A DNA stretch of 64,000 nucleotides from Hippophae tibetana (taxonomy: Eukaryota; Streptophyta; Magnoliopsida; Rosales; Elaeagnaceae): assembly GCA_037013495.1 (NCBI GenBank), contig CM072812.1, positions 77,607,840 through 77,671,839 on the forward strand, in the 5' to 3' direction. Below are positions 11,990 to 24,929 of the stretch, piece by piece. A program made the position numbers and the translations under genes. Within the stretch, counting starts at the first letter, position 1; each line of letters begins with the position of its first letter. The notes beneath the pieces are model-generated. The model saw only the letters and a list, made by a program, of their open reading frames with translations, had not been told where the DNA came from and made no database searches.

Positions 11990-13470
11990 AATTTTATTTG
12001 TAAAGATTTTCGCATTTCTTAAGCTTCTTGATGTATACTTCAGCATATATCAAACATCCTAAGAATTTTTATAATTGAATCTTGTCTTTTAATTGACTAG
12101 AGAATCCTTGAATGTTATGTAGTGTATGTGGGTATAGGTTATGTTTTCTATTTAATTCATTACTACAAATCAGAATATCATTTATGTAAATACAACAAAT
12201 ATTTTATAATTTCTTAAAGATGTTATCTATATACCTTTGAAAGATACCTAAAGCTTGTTTTAATCCGAATGGTGGAGTAATCCACTGAAATTGTCCTTGA
12301 TGGTTAATAAATACCGAAGGTTTTGATATTCTTTATCCAGTTTTATTTACCAAAATTCACTTTTACAATCAAACCTTTATAAATATTTCTTTCATTTTAT
12401 TAATGATAATAATTCTTCTTTATTTTGAATAAAGTATCAATTATCAATGATTTTTTTATTCGATGCTTTGAATTTTATCATCATTCTCTTTTTTGACTAA
12501 GAATGCTAGACTAAAGTATAGTAAATCACATGGTATTATGACTTTTAGTTTTAAAAGTTTTTGAATTAGTTTTTCAAACTCAATCCTATCTTTTGGAGTA
12601 TAGTTTTTACTCTAATGACTTAGTTAGAGTCTCATAGTTTTATATTAGCAAGTATTTTAGATTTTTTTTATTTTTAGATCTAAAGCATCTTTCAGCTTAT
12701 TGTTTTTAATAATTTTTTGATATCTATTAGGGCTTTATTTTTAAGAATTTCGTTAAAAAAAGAGTTTTGTTTCTCTCTTATATCTAATGAAATATTTTCT
12801 AAATAAGGTATTTATTGTTGTTTTGTGTCTATCTCATCACATTATATTATTCCATAAAAGATGGATTTGATGCAGTCAAAGCTTTTGTTATTTTTGACAT
12901 ATAAGTGATTTCACCATCTAGTGTTGTTAGACTTATTTTGTCTAAATATTATGTAAAATATTGATATAAGTTTAGAAAATTATTTTCTATTAATAAATCA
13001 ACTCTAGTTTCTTGTTGATATATGGTAGAAATATAAAATTTCTCTCCTCCTATCATTATATTTGCATTTTTTAAAATTTTATTAAGATTTATTTTTGTAT
13101 TATTCGTAATTCTTACAATTAAATATTTTGGTGCTTATTTTCATAATTCTTCTGAAAATACATATTTACTAACTAAACACATGCTAGCTCATGTATCTAC
13201 ATATACATGTAAATGATAAATTGTGTAACCTTTAAGTTTTAATCCTACCTTATTATAAGTATTGTTTGGATATATAATATTACATAAATCGTTTATCTTC
13301 TGATGAAGAATATTCATATTTTTTTATCAATTTCTTCTAATAGATAAATATTACAAGTATTATCCATATCTGATTCTTCTATTTGTTCTAATTCTATCTT
13401 AAAATCTTGTATGAACATTCATTAGCATAATATCATTCTTCATTGTAGATTCAGCATCTACATTTTTTTC
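11990..13470 (-). pseudogene. Endogenous pararetrovirus (caulimovirid) relic: zinc finger, protease, reverse transcriptase
   Basis: Three caulimovirid landmarks occur in the expected polyprotein order on the minus strand. First is a coat-protein zinc-knuckle relic at 13466-13411, in which C and YANEC positions remain but two codons are stops. Second is an aspartic protease relic at 13206-13178, reading YVDT, then a stop, then ASMC. Third is a reverse transcriptase relic at about 12450-12000, containing PPFGLKQALGIFQRYIDNIF, then YINDILIC in place of the usual YVDD box, then FLGCLIYAE at the thumb. The frame contains many stops and shifts. Gypsy reverse transcriptases are related, but the FQRYIDNIF run and the coupling to a coat-protein-type zinc finger favour a plant pararetrovirus. 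The relic is non-functional. The CACTA element lies immediately downstream of it. Confidence 0.78.
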
Positions 13471-14830
13471 CTTTATGGACAATAATTTTTGTTTCTTGGT
13501 GGCTTATACATTTTATTTACTAAAATATCTTTTTTCTATAAGGTTATTTGTTATATCTTATCTTATATTTTTTGAAAGTCTTGTTTTTAAAATTTATATT
13601 TCCTCTTATTTGCTTATATTTTTTTATTTCTTAACATTTAATAGTTATCTAATTTTTAAGACTTTTTATTCTTCCTCTTAATGTATCTAGTATAGTTTCC
13701 CTATTTCTTATATTTCATCTTCCTATTATGGTTTTATGTAATGATCCAAATAATTTCTAGAAAAAATCATTTCCTTATAATTTTCTTGCATTGAGTGTGA
13801 CAACTTATGATAATACATTTTATATTCACAAATAAAGGAATCTATATAATATATATTGCATATTTTCATATTTTATTTACTATAGTATCTAAATTCTCTC
13901 TACCTAGGAGAGTATTCACTTGTATTTGTATATGTTATTGTTCTGTTAAATTTTTAAACCAAATTTTAACATTCTTAGTCATTTTTTGATGGTTGGAGAG
14001 GTTTTTAATATTACACTCATACCACTAGATCATCCATCTAAAGCTTTTTTTGTCTCTTATGCAATCTAAATCTAAAAAATCAAATCTATAATTTTCATAA
14101 AGTTTGAATTCTTGTAGGATACTATCTCTAATTTCCCAGTATAATCCTTCTTCTATTTTGAGTTGTTTTCTTTTATAAGAAAGTCAAATTTTTCTAACAT
14201 TTTCCTGTTCTTCTCTCTATGGTCAGATATTCCTTCTTGATAATAAACTAATAATCAAATTGATTTTATATGATTTTTTAGATCATATTTTTTGATCTCT
14301 TCTTATTATCATATCATCTTTCTCTTTATTTATATAAAAAATTTCATCGTAATGTCTTACTAATTCCTCCCGTGTTAAGGTTAACAAAATGACTAACTTT
14401 TCTATGTCTATATTCTCAAAATCCATAAAAAAAATTCTAATTATTTTCTATATTCCATAATATTGGGATTATAGATTCTTCTTTATCTTTAAGTTTTTCT
14501 TCATTCTTTTTTTTTCATTCCTAGTTATCAATACATCTGATATCACAAGTGGTTCTTATTTTAATCCTACAAATGAATTAAATTTATAATCTATGATTTC
14601 ATTGTCCTTGGTTATGTTATATATATCATTTATTAATACTGTAAATTCTTTATGTATGTCTTGTTGTAATTTCTTATTATAATCATACTCTTTTAATTCT
14701 TTTATGAGTTCTTTTTTAATTTATATCTTATGTTTTTATTTATATTATCTATTGATTTTTTATTATTTGTGACATTTTATGCATAAAAATTACTATTTAA
14801 TTCATTTAAAAAAAACCACTTATATACCAC
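13471..14830 (-). pseudogene. Upstream coat-protein-region relic of the pararetrovirus
   Basis: The minus strand between about 14700 and 14530 has an open, lysine- and glutamate-rich stretch with segments KELIKELKEYDY and NEIIDYKFNSF. Another open stretch lies near 14390-14330 (TREELVRHYDEIF). The position just upstream of the zinc finger and the charged composition fit a caulimovirid coat-protein N-terminal region. Sequence similarity to a specific virus cannot be judged by eye. Stops and shifts are frequent. Confidence 0.45.
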
Positions 14831-17220
14831 TTCCTAAAGTAAGGTACTAATGGGGTACTTTTGTGTAGTTTTGGTACTAACATGTACATTTGCATAATTT
14901 TAGGGGAAGGGATAAATGTCCATTTTTTTAGTATAAGTGTTATTTAATCATCTAAATTAATATAGGTATTCATTAATTTTTTACTTATTAAAAAGTACTC
15001 GTTAGTTATTTTATTTAGAAAAATAAGTCATATAAGAACTTTTAATGATATTAATAAATTTTTTAAAGAAAATAATACTAAGGGTATTATCATCATTTAC
15101 TCTCACTCTATCAAACAAAAGAAATTTGGAAATAAATAACCCTCTCCTCTTGTCTTTATTTTCTTAAAGAGTAAAAAATGGTATAAGGGATAACATATGT
15201 GCCATTATTTTGTAAGATGAGTTAATTTAGTGTTGTTGTTATTGATCAGTCACTATAAATCATGTTATTATTAAAAAAATTAATGTATTTAATTCTATAA
15301 TTACTTAATTGACTAAAATGCACTTTTTACATTAAAATTTCTTATTTTCATAAATTAAAATACTAACTTGACTAACTCATAAATAAATAGACTAGTTAAA
15401 TTGACTCATTTTATAAAATAAAGAACCCCTATAATTTTTATCTAGTAAAAAATGACCCTTTCATCTCATCTTTGTTTTATTTGAAATAAAGCAAAATCAA
15501 AACCTACCATTCTTTTGAAACCAAAACATGTCACTTTTAAAGGATATATTCAAGAGTAAAATAATAGAATAACTCTAATATTTTTTTATAAAATAATGAG
15601 ATACTACCTCTATTTTTCCACCATAATTTTTCTTCTATTTTAAGTTGTTTTCTTCTATAAGAAATTCATATTTTATGACCTTTTCTTATTATTTGTTTCT
15701 CTCAATGGTCAAATGTTCCTTCTTAATAATGAATTAGTAATGACATTGGTTTCATATGATTTTTTAAATAATATTTTTTGGTCTTTTTTTATTATCATAT
15801 CATTTTTTTCTTTATTTGTATAAAAAATTTCATCATAATATCTTACTAATTCTCCGTCTGTTAAAGTTAAAAAATAACTAACTTTTCTATATCCATGTTC
15901 TCAAAATCCATAAACTTTTTTTTATAATTCTTTTCTATATTCCACATAATTGGGATTATTGATTCTTATTTATCTTTGAGTTTTTTTTTCATTATTTATT
16001 TTTTCATTCCTAGGTATTAATACATGTGATATCCCAAGTGATTCTTCTCTTAATCCTACAAATTTACAACCTATGATTTCATTGTCCCTAGTTATGTTAT
16101 CTATATCCCTTCTTAATTTTGGAAATTATTTGTGTATTTCTTGTTTTAATTTCTTATTATAAAAATATTATTTTAATTCTTTTATGAGTTATTTTTATGT
16201 TTCATTTATATCTTGTATTTTTATTTCTATTGTTTCTAAGTTTTCTATTATTTTTACCATTTTATGTATAAAAATTATTATTTAATTCCTTTAAATTCCG
16301 TTAAGTTTAGAGATTATTTATGATATTAAGGTTCTTCCAAAAAAGATCACTTATATACCTTTTTTTTAAGTAAAGTACTCGTTGTGTATTATTGTATAAT
16401 TTTGATATTAACATATACATTTGTATAAATTTAAGATATCATACAAGACTTTTTTTCAAAATTTCATAAGAAGATATAAATGTTTATATTTTTAGTATAA
16501 GTGTTGTTTAATCATCTAAATTAATATAGGTATTCATTAGTTTTTTTTTTTACTTATTATAAAATACAAATTAGTTATTTTATTTATAAAAATAAGCCAT
16601 ATAAAAACTTTTAATAACATTAATAAATATTTTATTGGTAAATTTTTTAAAGAAAATATTACTAAAAGTATTATCATCATTTATTCTACCTCTATCAAAT
16701 GAAAGAAATTTGAAAATAAATAACCCTCTCTTCTCACCTTTATTTTCTTAAAGAGAAAAAATCTGAAAGAGATAGGATAGGTGCTCATTTTTGCAAAATA
16801 TGTTAATTTAGTTATATTATTATTATTATTTAATCATGCATTATAAATTATGTTATTATTAAAAAAAATAGTACATTTAATCTTATTATTATTACAAATG
16901 AACGATTTAGTTACATAATTATTTAATATTCTAAAGTGTATTTTTTACATTAAAATTTTTTATTTTTGTAATTAAGCGATTAAATTGACTAACTAATAAA
17001 TAAATAAATCAAATTGATTCATTTATTTATGTAAAATACCCCTAAAAATTTTATCTCTTTAAAAATAACTATATCGTATCTTCTTTATTTTATTTGAAAC
17101 AAAGCAAAAAAAAAAAATTAAAAAATTATCGTTCTTTTGAAACCAAAAAAATGAAATTTTTAAAGGATATATTACAGAGTAAAATAACGGAATAACTCTA
17201 ATAATTTTTTTATAATATAA
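14118..17220. repeat. Tandem direct duplication, two units of about 1.5 kb
   Basis: Unit 1 (14118-15598) and unit 2 (15599-17220) share the same sequence order throughout: GATACTA.CTCT, TCTATTTTNAGTTGTTTTC, the TTTCATC.TAAT.TCTTACTAATTC block, ATTAATATAGGTATTCATTA, and a final GAGTAAAATAA..GAATAACTC block. Small insertions make unit 2 slightly longer. The left half of each unit carries the pararetrovirus coat-protein-like relic on the minus strand. The right half is non-coding. Confidence 0.85.
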
Positions 17221-20200
17221 TTTAAAATTATTATATCTATTTTTTTTTAACTTAAGATACTATATGATATTTTTTATATAAAATTAAACGATCAAATTTA
17301 CCTTATAAAGACTCCGTACTTTCAGCGTGGTAGCCCTTTCTTCTCAATTATCACCCAGTACTTTTATTCCGTTTCTGTACTACTGTTTTTATTTTTGTTT
17401 GAGAATTGACAATTACTATTCTCCATAGACTTCACTGGCATTGAGGTCAATGCTTATACTTGTCATTACCAGGACGGCAATTTTCTTTTTTAAACGAAAA
17501 TAACTAAATTATCAACTTAAAATTTATAATTATAAAATAACACATATTAATTTATATATATATATATATTTAATTTAAAATAAAAATATTATTTTTATTA
17601 TTATAAATTTTATTTATTTCAAGCCACTTTGATTCACAATTCAAATTAAAAAAAAATATTTCAAAGGAAATGAGGGGGAAATCGAAAGAAAATAATATAT
17701 TAATGTGCCAGCATCACCGGGTAGTGGAACAGCCATTTATATCACACCACGTCAAATGACACACCAATGGGGTGGCTGGAAATGACTTCAAACGTCAAAG
17801 CCGGCTCTATCCTCATTTCTATTTTTTCTTTTACCCGGTCAAATGTGGTCAACTTTAGAAATATCAATGATCCATCAGCTCAAATCTTTGCTAATTTATA
17901 AGTCGTATGATTGTTTTATTATTTAAGATAAAAAAAACATGCATATTTATTAAAAAAAATTGATTTTTTTAAATTAAATGATTAAATTTTTTAAGAAAAA
18001 TATTTGAATATTTTACTAATTTGTATTCAATAATGCAATAACAAATGATTTTGATAGTGAGTTATTACTTTATAATACTTATGATTTAATAAAAAATAAA
18101 GTTTTTACCCTATTTTGAAATAATTTTCATATATTACTGTTTTAAAAAAATTCATTTAAGACTTATAATGTTTTAAAAATTCAATTAAAAAAAATAGTTT
18201 GATTTTAATAATCATGTTATTTAGTAATCTTATTCTTTATCATTTAATATACTAAATTAACTAAACTTAAACTTTTTAAATATTTTGGATTCTATATAGA
18301 AATTAGAAATTATTTTAAAATATAATAAAAAAATAGTTTAAAATTAGATTACATTTTTTATTAGAATAAAGAAAATTTAATTCATGTTAAAAATTTAATT
18401 TAACATAAACGAATTCATTATAATTTTTTTTCTGAGAAGAATTAAAAAAATTAACATTATTTCATTTATGTTTAATTTAATTTTTAGCATTAACTAAATT
18501 TTTTTTATTATAAAAAATAGATGTAATCTAATTATGAACTATATTTTACTCATCTAATTAATTGAATTAATTCTTTTTAATTGTTAACAATCTAAAAAAA
18601 AAGCATCTAAAAGTTTATTTTGATAGTCAATAGGAAACATTTTTGTTAGTCAATTTACACAAGAATATGCAATTTAACAAACATGAAAAAAATAATTCAA
18701 ACTAACATAAAAAATAAAAATATAGTTTAGAATTAAGTTATATCTTTTTTTTAAAAAAATTAATTCATTTTAAAAATTAAATTTAACATAAAGAATTTAC
18801 TATAATTTTTCTAAAATGAATTGAAAAAAAGTGAATCATAATTTTTATGTTTTGTTCCCTGCGCTGTTACTTTTTTTTTTGTTCTCTGTTATCAAAAATA
18901 TATATACAATATATTATATCATAAAAGAATCCATGTAATATAATTGTTAAATGTAATGAAATAATAGTTTATTTGCGTATAATGTTTTTTTAAGTCATAT
19001 GATTTTATTAAAGGAAAGTGATTAGAACTGTAAAGTCGATCATGCTCTGTTTCTGTAAGTTAAGGCGATTTTAAAATGTCTTAAGGAAGAAAGGTGTTGT
19101 AATATAGTTCATTGATTTTCAAGTTAGTATGATATTTAGTTAATTATATTTTGAAGTTAGTGTTATTTAATTTATCAAATTGTAAAAATATGTTGTTTAA
19201 TCTAATAGCTTTAAGAAAAATAAATCATGATAAATAATATTATTTAAATAAAATATTTTATTTTTTATTGTAAGAATGATTAAAAGTTATTTGTAAGAAT
19301 AAAAGGTTAATTTATATAAACATATATTTTCTGAAAAAAAAACTTAATATAGTGTAACTTTACCATTGTTAAAATATGAGTTTATATTTTATTTTAATTT
19401 TTTGACAAAAAAAAACATTATTAAAATAATATTTTTGTCTTTTGGTAACCAATTTTCTCAAATATTGGAGTTTAAAAAACACAATTTATAATTTAAGTGA
19501 CTAAAAACAATTATAAATTAAGATTTAGGACATAGTTGTTATGTATATTAAAAATACTAATTATATAATTTTTATACATTTATCTATTTGATTGTAAAGT
19601 TAATTTGTATAATATAATATTAAAATTATGCAATTATATTAAAATTTAATACCATTAATCTAAATCATATTGTGTATTTTACTTAACATATTTGAAATTT
19701 GAATTCTAAAATCGTATCTTGATTTTTCCTTTAATTTTAAATTGTAAAAAATATAAAATAAATTAAATATAATTAAAATAAATTTTTATAATAAATTATT
19801 TTGGAAGATAAAAAAATTATATAAAATTTTAAATATAAATTATTTTATTAAAATATTATTATCAATTTAATTTAATTATATTATATTAGTTTTCACAAAA
19901 TATTATAAAATTAAAATATAAATAAATTTAATTTAATTATATTTAATATGAAATATTATCTTAAAAAATAAATATTTTTATTTTTTGTAGATAGTAGTGT
20001 AATTTTTTATTTAAAAATAAAAAATAATAAATAAAAAATATGAATCGACTAATCTAGATTTTTTTATTCATTTTTTTTTTCATTTAGTGGTTTCTTTATT
20101 TTATAGATTTTTCCGTGGACGAATATACCTGTATAACTACGTGTTAAAATTGCTCACGTGGAATAATATAAAGGGACTTAAATATAACGTGAATCTAAAG

Positions 20201-21224
20201 TGTTGCCTTCTTTTTTGTTTTTTGTTTTAATAGAAGAGGTACTTGAATTATGCACTACAACTAAAATCACATATAGTTAAAACTTCGAACTGAATACAAA
20301 ATTAAAAAAAATCCACAAATTCACTTATATTATATTAGTTCTTAAAGCTAATATTTTTAAAATATACAATGCTTATATTATATTATATTATTTATTTTTA
20401 TTTTTTATTTTGATATAATAATTTTATTTAATAAAAACTTTAAAAAATAAATAATATTTTTTCATTTACCTTTTTAAATTATAATTATTATTATTATTAT
20501 TTTACTGTAACGTAATAATCTAATTTAATTTCTCAGTCCTAAATACCAACGTAAAAAAGAATAGGAGACTTTAAACCTAATGTCAAGTTATAGACTCTTT
20601 AGTTTTCATATTTATATTTTTAAATTAAATATTTATTTATAAATAAAATCTATATTTAAATTAATACCAAATTAAATATTAAATATTTATATTAATTTTT
20701 ATGCTATTTAAAATTTATAACTGAATACGTTCCTTTTGTTTATTTATTGTTTAGAAAAAATCAAATTCCTTTTAGATCTAAATTTTAATATAATAATTAT
20801 TTATTATTAAAAATAAATATTTTTTTAACAAAGTGACCGATAGTAAAAATAAAAATAAAAGACACAAAAACATAATATTTCGTATACTTAATCTAAATTG
20901 ATTTAATTTAGATTAATTTTATAAATTTTATTAAATGAGATGAATTTTTTTTTTTTAATTATATTAATTTGAATTTGATTTTAAGTGGAGGTAAATCAAC
21001 TTATAATATGTTCCAAAAGGTGTCGCCAGCAGATAATGCAAGAGTCATTTTCAGTTGGGTTATACGGCGTCAAAAGCTGGCCCCTTGCAATTTTGTATTT
21101 CATTTTTAGGACTAGTAAGATAGGTATCCTACTAACTACATCAATACTTTCTATGTATAATATTATTAAAACATTTGTTTACAGACATTGATTCAAATAT
21201 TGATATATATTTTTAATTATTTTA

Positions 21225-21263
<39 letters not shown>

Positions 21264-22016
21264 AAAAATTTATAACATGTATCTTACATTATAAATTTAA
21301 AAATATATATTTATAAAAAAATTGTGGTTATATTTAGATAAAATAAAAATATTAATAATATGATTATTTATTTTATAATATATTGAATTTTTGTAACGAG
21401 TAAAGTTGCATATATTATAATTATCACATTAAAAATATATAAATTGAATTTTTGTTATGAATAAAATGACTATTAATCAAAAATTGTGATAATAAAATTA
21501 TTACTATCAAAATATAATAAATAATTTAAATTTTTTATTCTAATTTTTTTTTATTTTGTTAAATTTTTTAGCATCACATGATTAATAATAATAACAATGT
21601 ATTGATACATAAAAATGAACACTTCATTTAAATTATTTTAGTTATTGTTGTATGAGATTTGACATTTTAATTAATGTAGTGATATTTTCATATCATATGT
21701 TATTAAAATGTTTAATCATAATATCCCAATTTAATTATCGATTTTTAGCCATTAATTGTTTTTTGCTATTACATTTTTTTTATTTTTATTCAATTTAACA
21801 TGTTAAATACATATGATAAATTTGAAAAAAGAAAACTTTTAAAATAACTAAAATGAATACAAATATTTGAATGAGGTATAAACACAAAAATATTTTAATA
21901 ATACGAGACATAATACTTTTAAGGAATATAATCCCTGATGTGTTTATATGAGTTGTCATTTATATGCTATCATCTTATTTTTCTTTTCTCTAGCTTCAAA
22001 GTTGAAGTACAAACAT
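17221..22016. other. AT-rich spacer without recognisable gene
   Basis: I see no convincing gene. Two GC-richer islands stand out. One is 17690-17875, with several TGAC/GTCA motifs, including GGTCAA twice near 17840-17850. The other is 20985-21100, with a 68-codon frame that I do not recognise and do not believe is coding. A (TA)n run lies at 21229-21260. Confidence 0.6.
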
Positions 22017-22110
22017 TTAGGTAGTTCTTGATAGTTTAGTTGATAAAACTATGATACCTTTAGTCAAAGATCTAAGGTTTAAATTCCGATCATACATTTC
22101 ACACTAATAT
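22017..22110 (+). repeat. Possible tRNA-derived SINE head
   Basis: TAGTTTAGTTGATAAAACTA resembles a tRNA A-box region. AGGTTTAAATTCC about 40 bases later resembles a decayed B box (GGTTCRANNCC). No intact tRNA fold is visible and no target duplication was found. Confidence 0.3.
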
Positions 22111-23434
22111 ATTCATGGTTTGAATTTAAATAGTTGAAACATAGATATAATTGAATACACACTCAAAAACAATATTATTGTATTTATTTTGTTTATAATA
22201 TTAAATTATTTTACATTTACATTATATTTAAAAAAATAACTTGTAATATAACTTATGATTTAAATTGATCATAAATTGAAACTAATAAAGTAATATAAAT
22301 GAAATTTTTAGGAGTTAAATGATATAAATCAAAGATAGTTCGATAATATAACACATGAATAAAATAAATATAATAAATTTATAATATTTTTACAAGTTTA
22401 TTTTATTAATTTTTTTTATAAAAAATAAATAGAGTGTAGTAAAAAATAAAATCAGTTTAAAAGTTTTTTTTGTTTTTAGTGTTTAAAAATTAAAATCGAG
22501 TTAACGAAGCGGGAACACAGATAGAGAGTCTCTTGTAAACGGCGAAATGAGCGGCGATAAACATTGAATACGGTGGGCAAACAACGTAAATTAGTCAAAA
22601 GCTATGGGCCAAATATTCTCAATGAAGAAAAGTAAAAGAGCAAAAGAACACAAAGGTGGCATTATCATAGGTCTTCACGAGAATACCACATATAGATTAA
22701 AAATGAAATCGACCTTACCGTATAAAATTTTATTTTCACCTTTCATAATTTCGAAAAGATTTAAAAAGGAATATTTATATATTAGATAAGATGGTGTGGA
22801 TATGGTCGAACTTGGCCTTCCAATTTGTACTAAAACCAAAAATTCCAGAGAGAAAAATCCGAAGTCAAAACTATTTATTCCAAAACCAAAAGGGCAGTCC
22901 TCGTAAATACAGAAAAAAAATTAAGACTTATATAAATTGAATGATAAATTTTAAAATTTTAATAGTAAAAATATATAAATTGAATATATTAATTTTATGA
23001 TTATAAATTTTAAAAATATTATTTTTATTATTTTTTAATTTATAATTAGAATAATATTTAAATAATATTTTTTAGTATTGTATGATTATGGTATAACTTT
23101 AATGATATTTAATATAAATTGATATATTAAATTTTTTTAATAATAAAAAATATATGAATAAAATATAAATCATATTATATTATAATTTTAAATTTAAATA
23201 TTAAATATTTTAAATTTCATGCATAGATAGCTGCATTTGGGCAAAGTGTAAATAATATCTACTGGAGCATAGTTTAAATATAATTTGTCCATTATACATA
23301 AATAATATTTTAAAAACATGACATTGAGTCTGGTTAAATATATGTATTTATATTTTTCGAGTAAAAAAAAACAAATAATAAAGAAATTTATAATTAATTA
23401 TTTAATTAGTTAAAAATACACAATATTAGAGGAT
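22111..23434. other. AT-rich upstream region of the GATA gene
   Basis: No gene is recognised. A GC-richer patch at 22495-22600 and purine-rich GAGA stretches at 23445-23500 may belong to the GATA promoter. The 61-codon frame at 22604 is not like any family I know. Confidence 0.5.
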
Positions 23435-23443
23435 TATATAAAG
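23435..23443 (+). promoter_or_regulatory. Candidate TATA box of the GATA gene
   Basis: TATATAAAG lies about 400 bases before the start codon and is followed by GA-rich sequence and a pyrimidine-rich leader. It would place the transcript start near 23465-23475, giving a 5' leader that contains one intron. Confidence 0.5.
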
Positions 23444-23615
23444 AAAGAGAGAGAAAAGTATAGAATTATAAAAAAGAAGAGAGAGAAACGAGAAAGAAAC
23501 GGGCACTTTTTAGTATAGGGCCACGGACGCTTTCAACCCTCATTCAATGCTTTACCGAACTCGCCACCCATTTTTCTTCCAATTTGCCCCCTTTACTTGT
23601 TCAATCCCTCCAATA

Positions 23616-23646
23616 TCTTCTTCTTCTTCTTCTTCTTCTTCTTCTT
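23616..23646 (+). repeat. (CTT)n microsatellite in the GATA 5' leader
   Basis: About ten TTC/CTT units lie just upstream of the leader intron. Pyrimidine tracts of this kind are common in plant 5' leaders. Confidence 0.85.
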
Positions 23647-23702
23647 TACCCAACACTACTCTTTCTTCAATTCCGCTCTTATCTTATCCTACTCCTTCAC
23701 AG

Positions 23703-23820
23703 GTACATAATTTTTGAAATTACTTTTGGTGTTTTGAAAAAGGAAAAGTTTTGTTTTTTAAAACTAGGTTCGGATTTGTTTCATTTTTTGTTAAATTTTC
23801 CCTCTTTAATTTTTTTTTAG
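23703..23820 (+). other. Predicted 5'-leader intron of the GATA gene
   Basis: The donor CACAG|GTACAT and the acceptor TTTTTTTTAG|AGTGAA bound a 118-bp T-rich stretch that ends 12 bases before the ATG. The reading frame cannot confirm it because it is untranslated. Confidence 0.55.
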
Positions 23821-23832
23821 AGTGAAACGGAA

Positions 23833-24929
23833 ATGGAATGCGTTGAAGCAGCGTTGAAGACCAGTTTTAGGAAAGAAATGGCCATGAAATCAAACCAACA
23901 AGTGGCTTTTGATGATTTGTATGTCCAAAATGTTGCAACTTGTGACGACTTTTTTGTTGACGACCTTCTTGATTTTTCCAACGAAGATGGGCTTGTTGAG
24001 GAACAAGAAGAGCCTGAAGGTGAGGAAGACAAAGGCTTTGTCTCTGTTTCTCCTCAAAAACAAAACATAGAATCCGAAATCTCTGATTTTAAAAGTCCCA
24101 GTTTATCAACCAAAGACGTTTTTGGCTCTGTTCCCACGAGCGAACTCAACCTTCCGGTATAGTATTTTTAGTATTTTTCGTTTTTTGAAACAAAAAAAAA
24201 CGTTTTTTTATTGGATTAGATTTTTTTAATTAAGATTTTGAATAAAGTTTCAATTTTTAACAGGCAGAAGATATGGCAGACCTTGAATGGTTATCCCAAT
24301 TTGTTGACGAGTCTGATAATTCATTTTCAGAATTCTCCACTCCATACTCTGCGGTAATTTTGCCTGTGAAACCCAAGAACAACCAGACGGAGATAGCACC
24401 TAAACCGGAAAGTCCTCCCTCTCCAAACTGCTTTAAGACCCCTTTTCCGGCCAAGGCCAGAAGTAAGAGAAGTCGAACCGGTGGTCGGGTTTGGTCATTT
24501 GGGTCACCTCCTTTGACCGAGTCCTCTTCAAGTTCAACCTCTTCGTCTTCTTCATCGTCTCCTTGGCTCATTTGTAACTCATTTCAGAGCCATGAAATGA
24601 CTCAAACAGAGAAGCTTCCGGCAAAAAAATTCAAGAAAAAACCGGGTTCAGAATCATTCGGTTCGGTCCAGCCGCCTAGACGGTGTAGCCATTGCGGTGT
24701 GCAGAAGACTCCGCAGTGGAGAACCGGTCCACTTGGGGCCAAGACTCTATGCAACGCTTGTGGAGTCAGATACAAGTCGGGTCGGTTATTACCCGAATAT
24801 AGGCCGGCATGTAGCCCTACTTTTTCGAATGTCCTGCACTCAAACCATCACCGTAAAGTCCTTGAGATGCGCCGAAAAAAGGAGGCCGTGCCTGAATCCG
24901 GTTTAATTCCGGTTGTGCCTAGTTTTTGA
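23833..24929 (+). CDS. GATA-type zinc-finger transcription factor (subfamily A, GATA5/7-like), two exons
   Basis: Exon 1 is 23833-24156 and exon 2 is 24264-24929, joined in phase 0 across a 107-bp intron (CCG|GTATAG ... AACAG|GCAGAA). They give a 329-residue protein. The single GATA finger is C249-X2-C252-X18-C271-X2-C274, with the plant-typical 18-residue loop, followed by a basic tail ([16 protein letters not shown]). Upstream are conserved subfamily-A blocks: [10 protein letters not shown] (41-50), [11 protein letters not shown] (115-125) and [10 protein letters not shown] (170-179). There is a serine run at 195-207 and a lysine cluster KKFKKK (229-234), probably nuclear localisation. C-terminal [16 protein letters not shown] and VPSF endings are also family-typical. 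It should bind WGATAR sites in the nucleus. Relatives act in light- and development-related gene control, but the target genes here are unknown. Length and architecture look complete. Confidence 0.96.
24157..24263 (+). other. Coding-region intron of the GATA gene
   Basis: This is a T-rich intron with GT...AG ends. Its removal joins ELNLP to [10 protein letters not shown], matching the uninterrupted conserved block of subfamily-A GATA factors. Without splicing the frame stops at once (TAG at 24160). Confidence 0.93.

Noticed and set aside
22017..22110. Functional tRNA gene
   Set aside because: The A- and B-box likenesses are weak and no cloverleaf can be drawn; kept only as a possible SINE relic.
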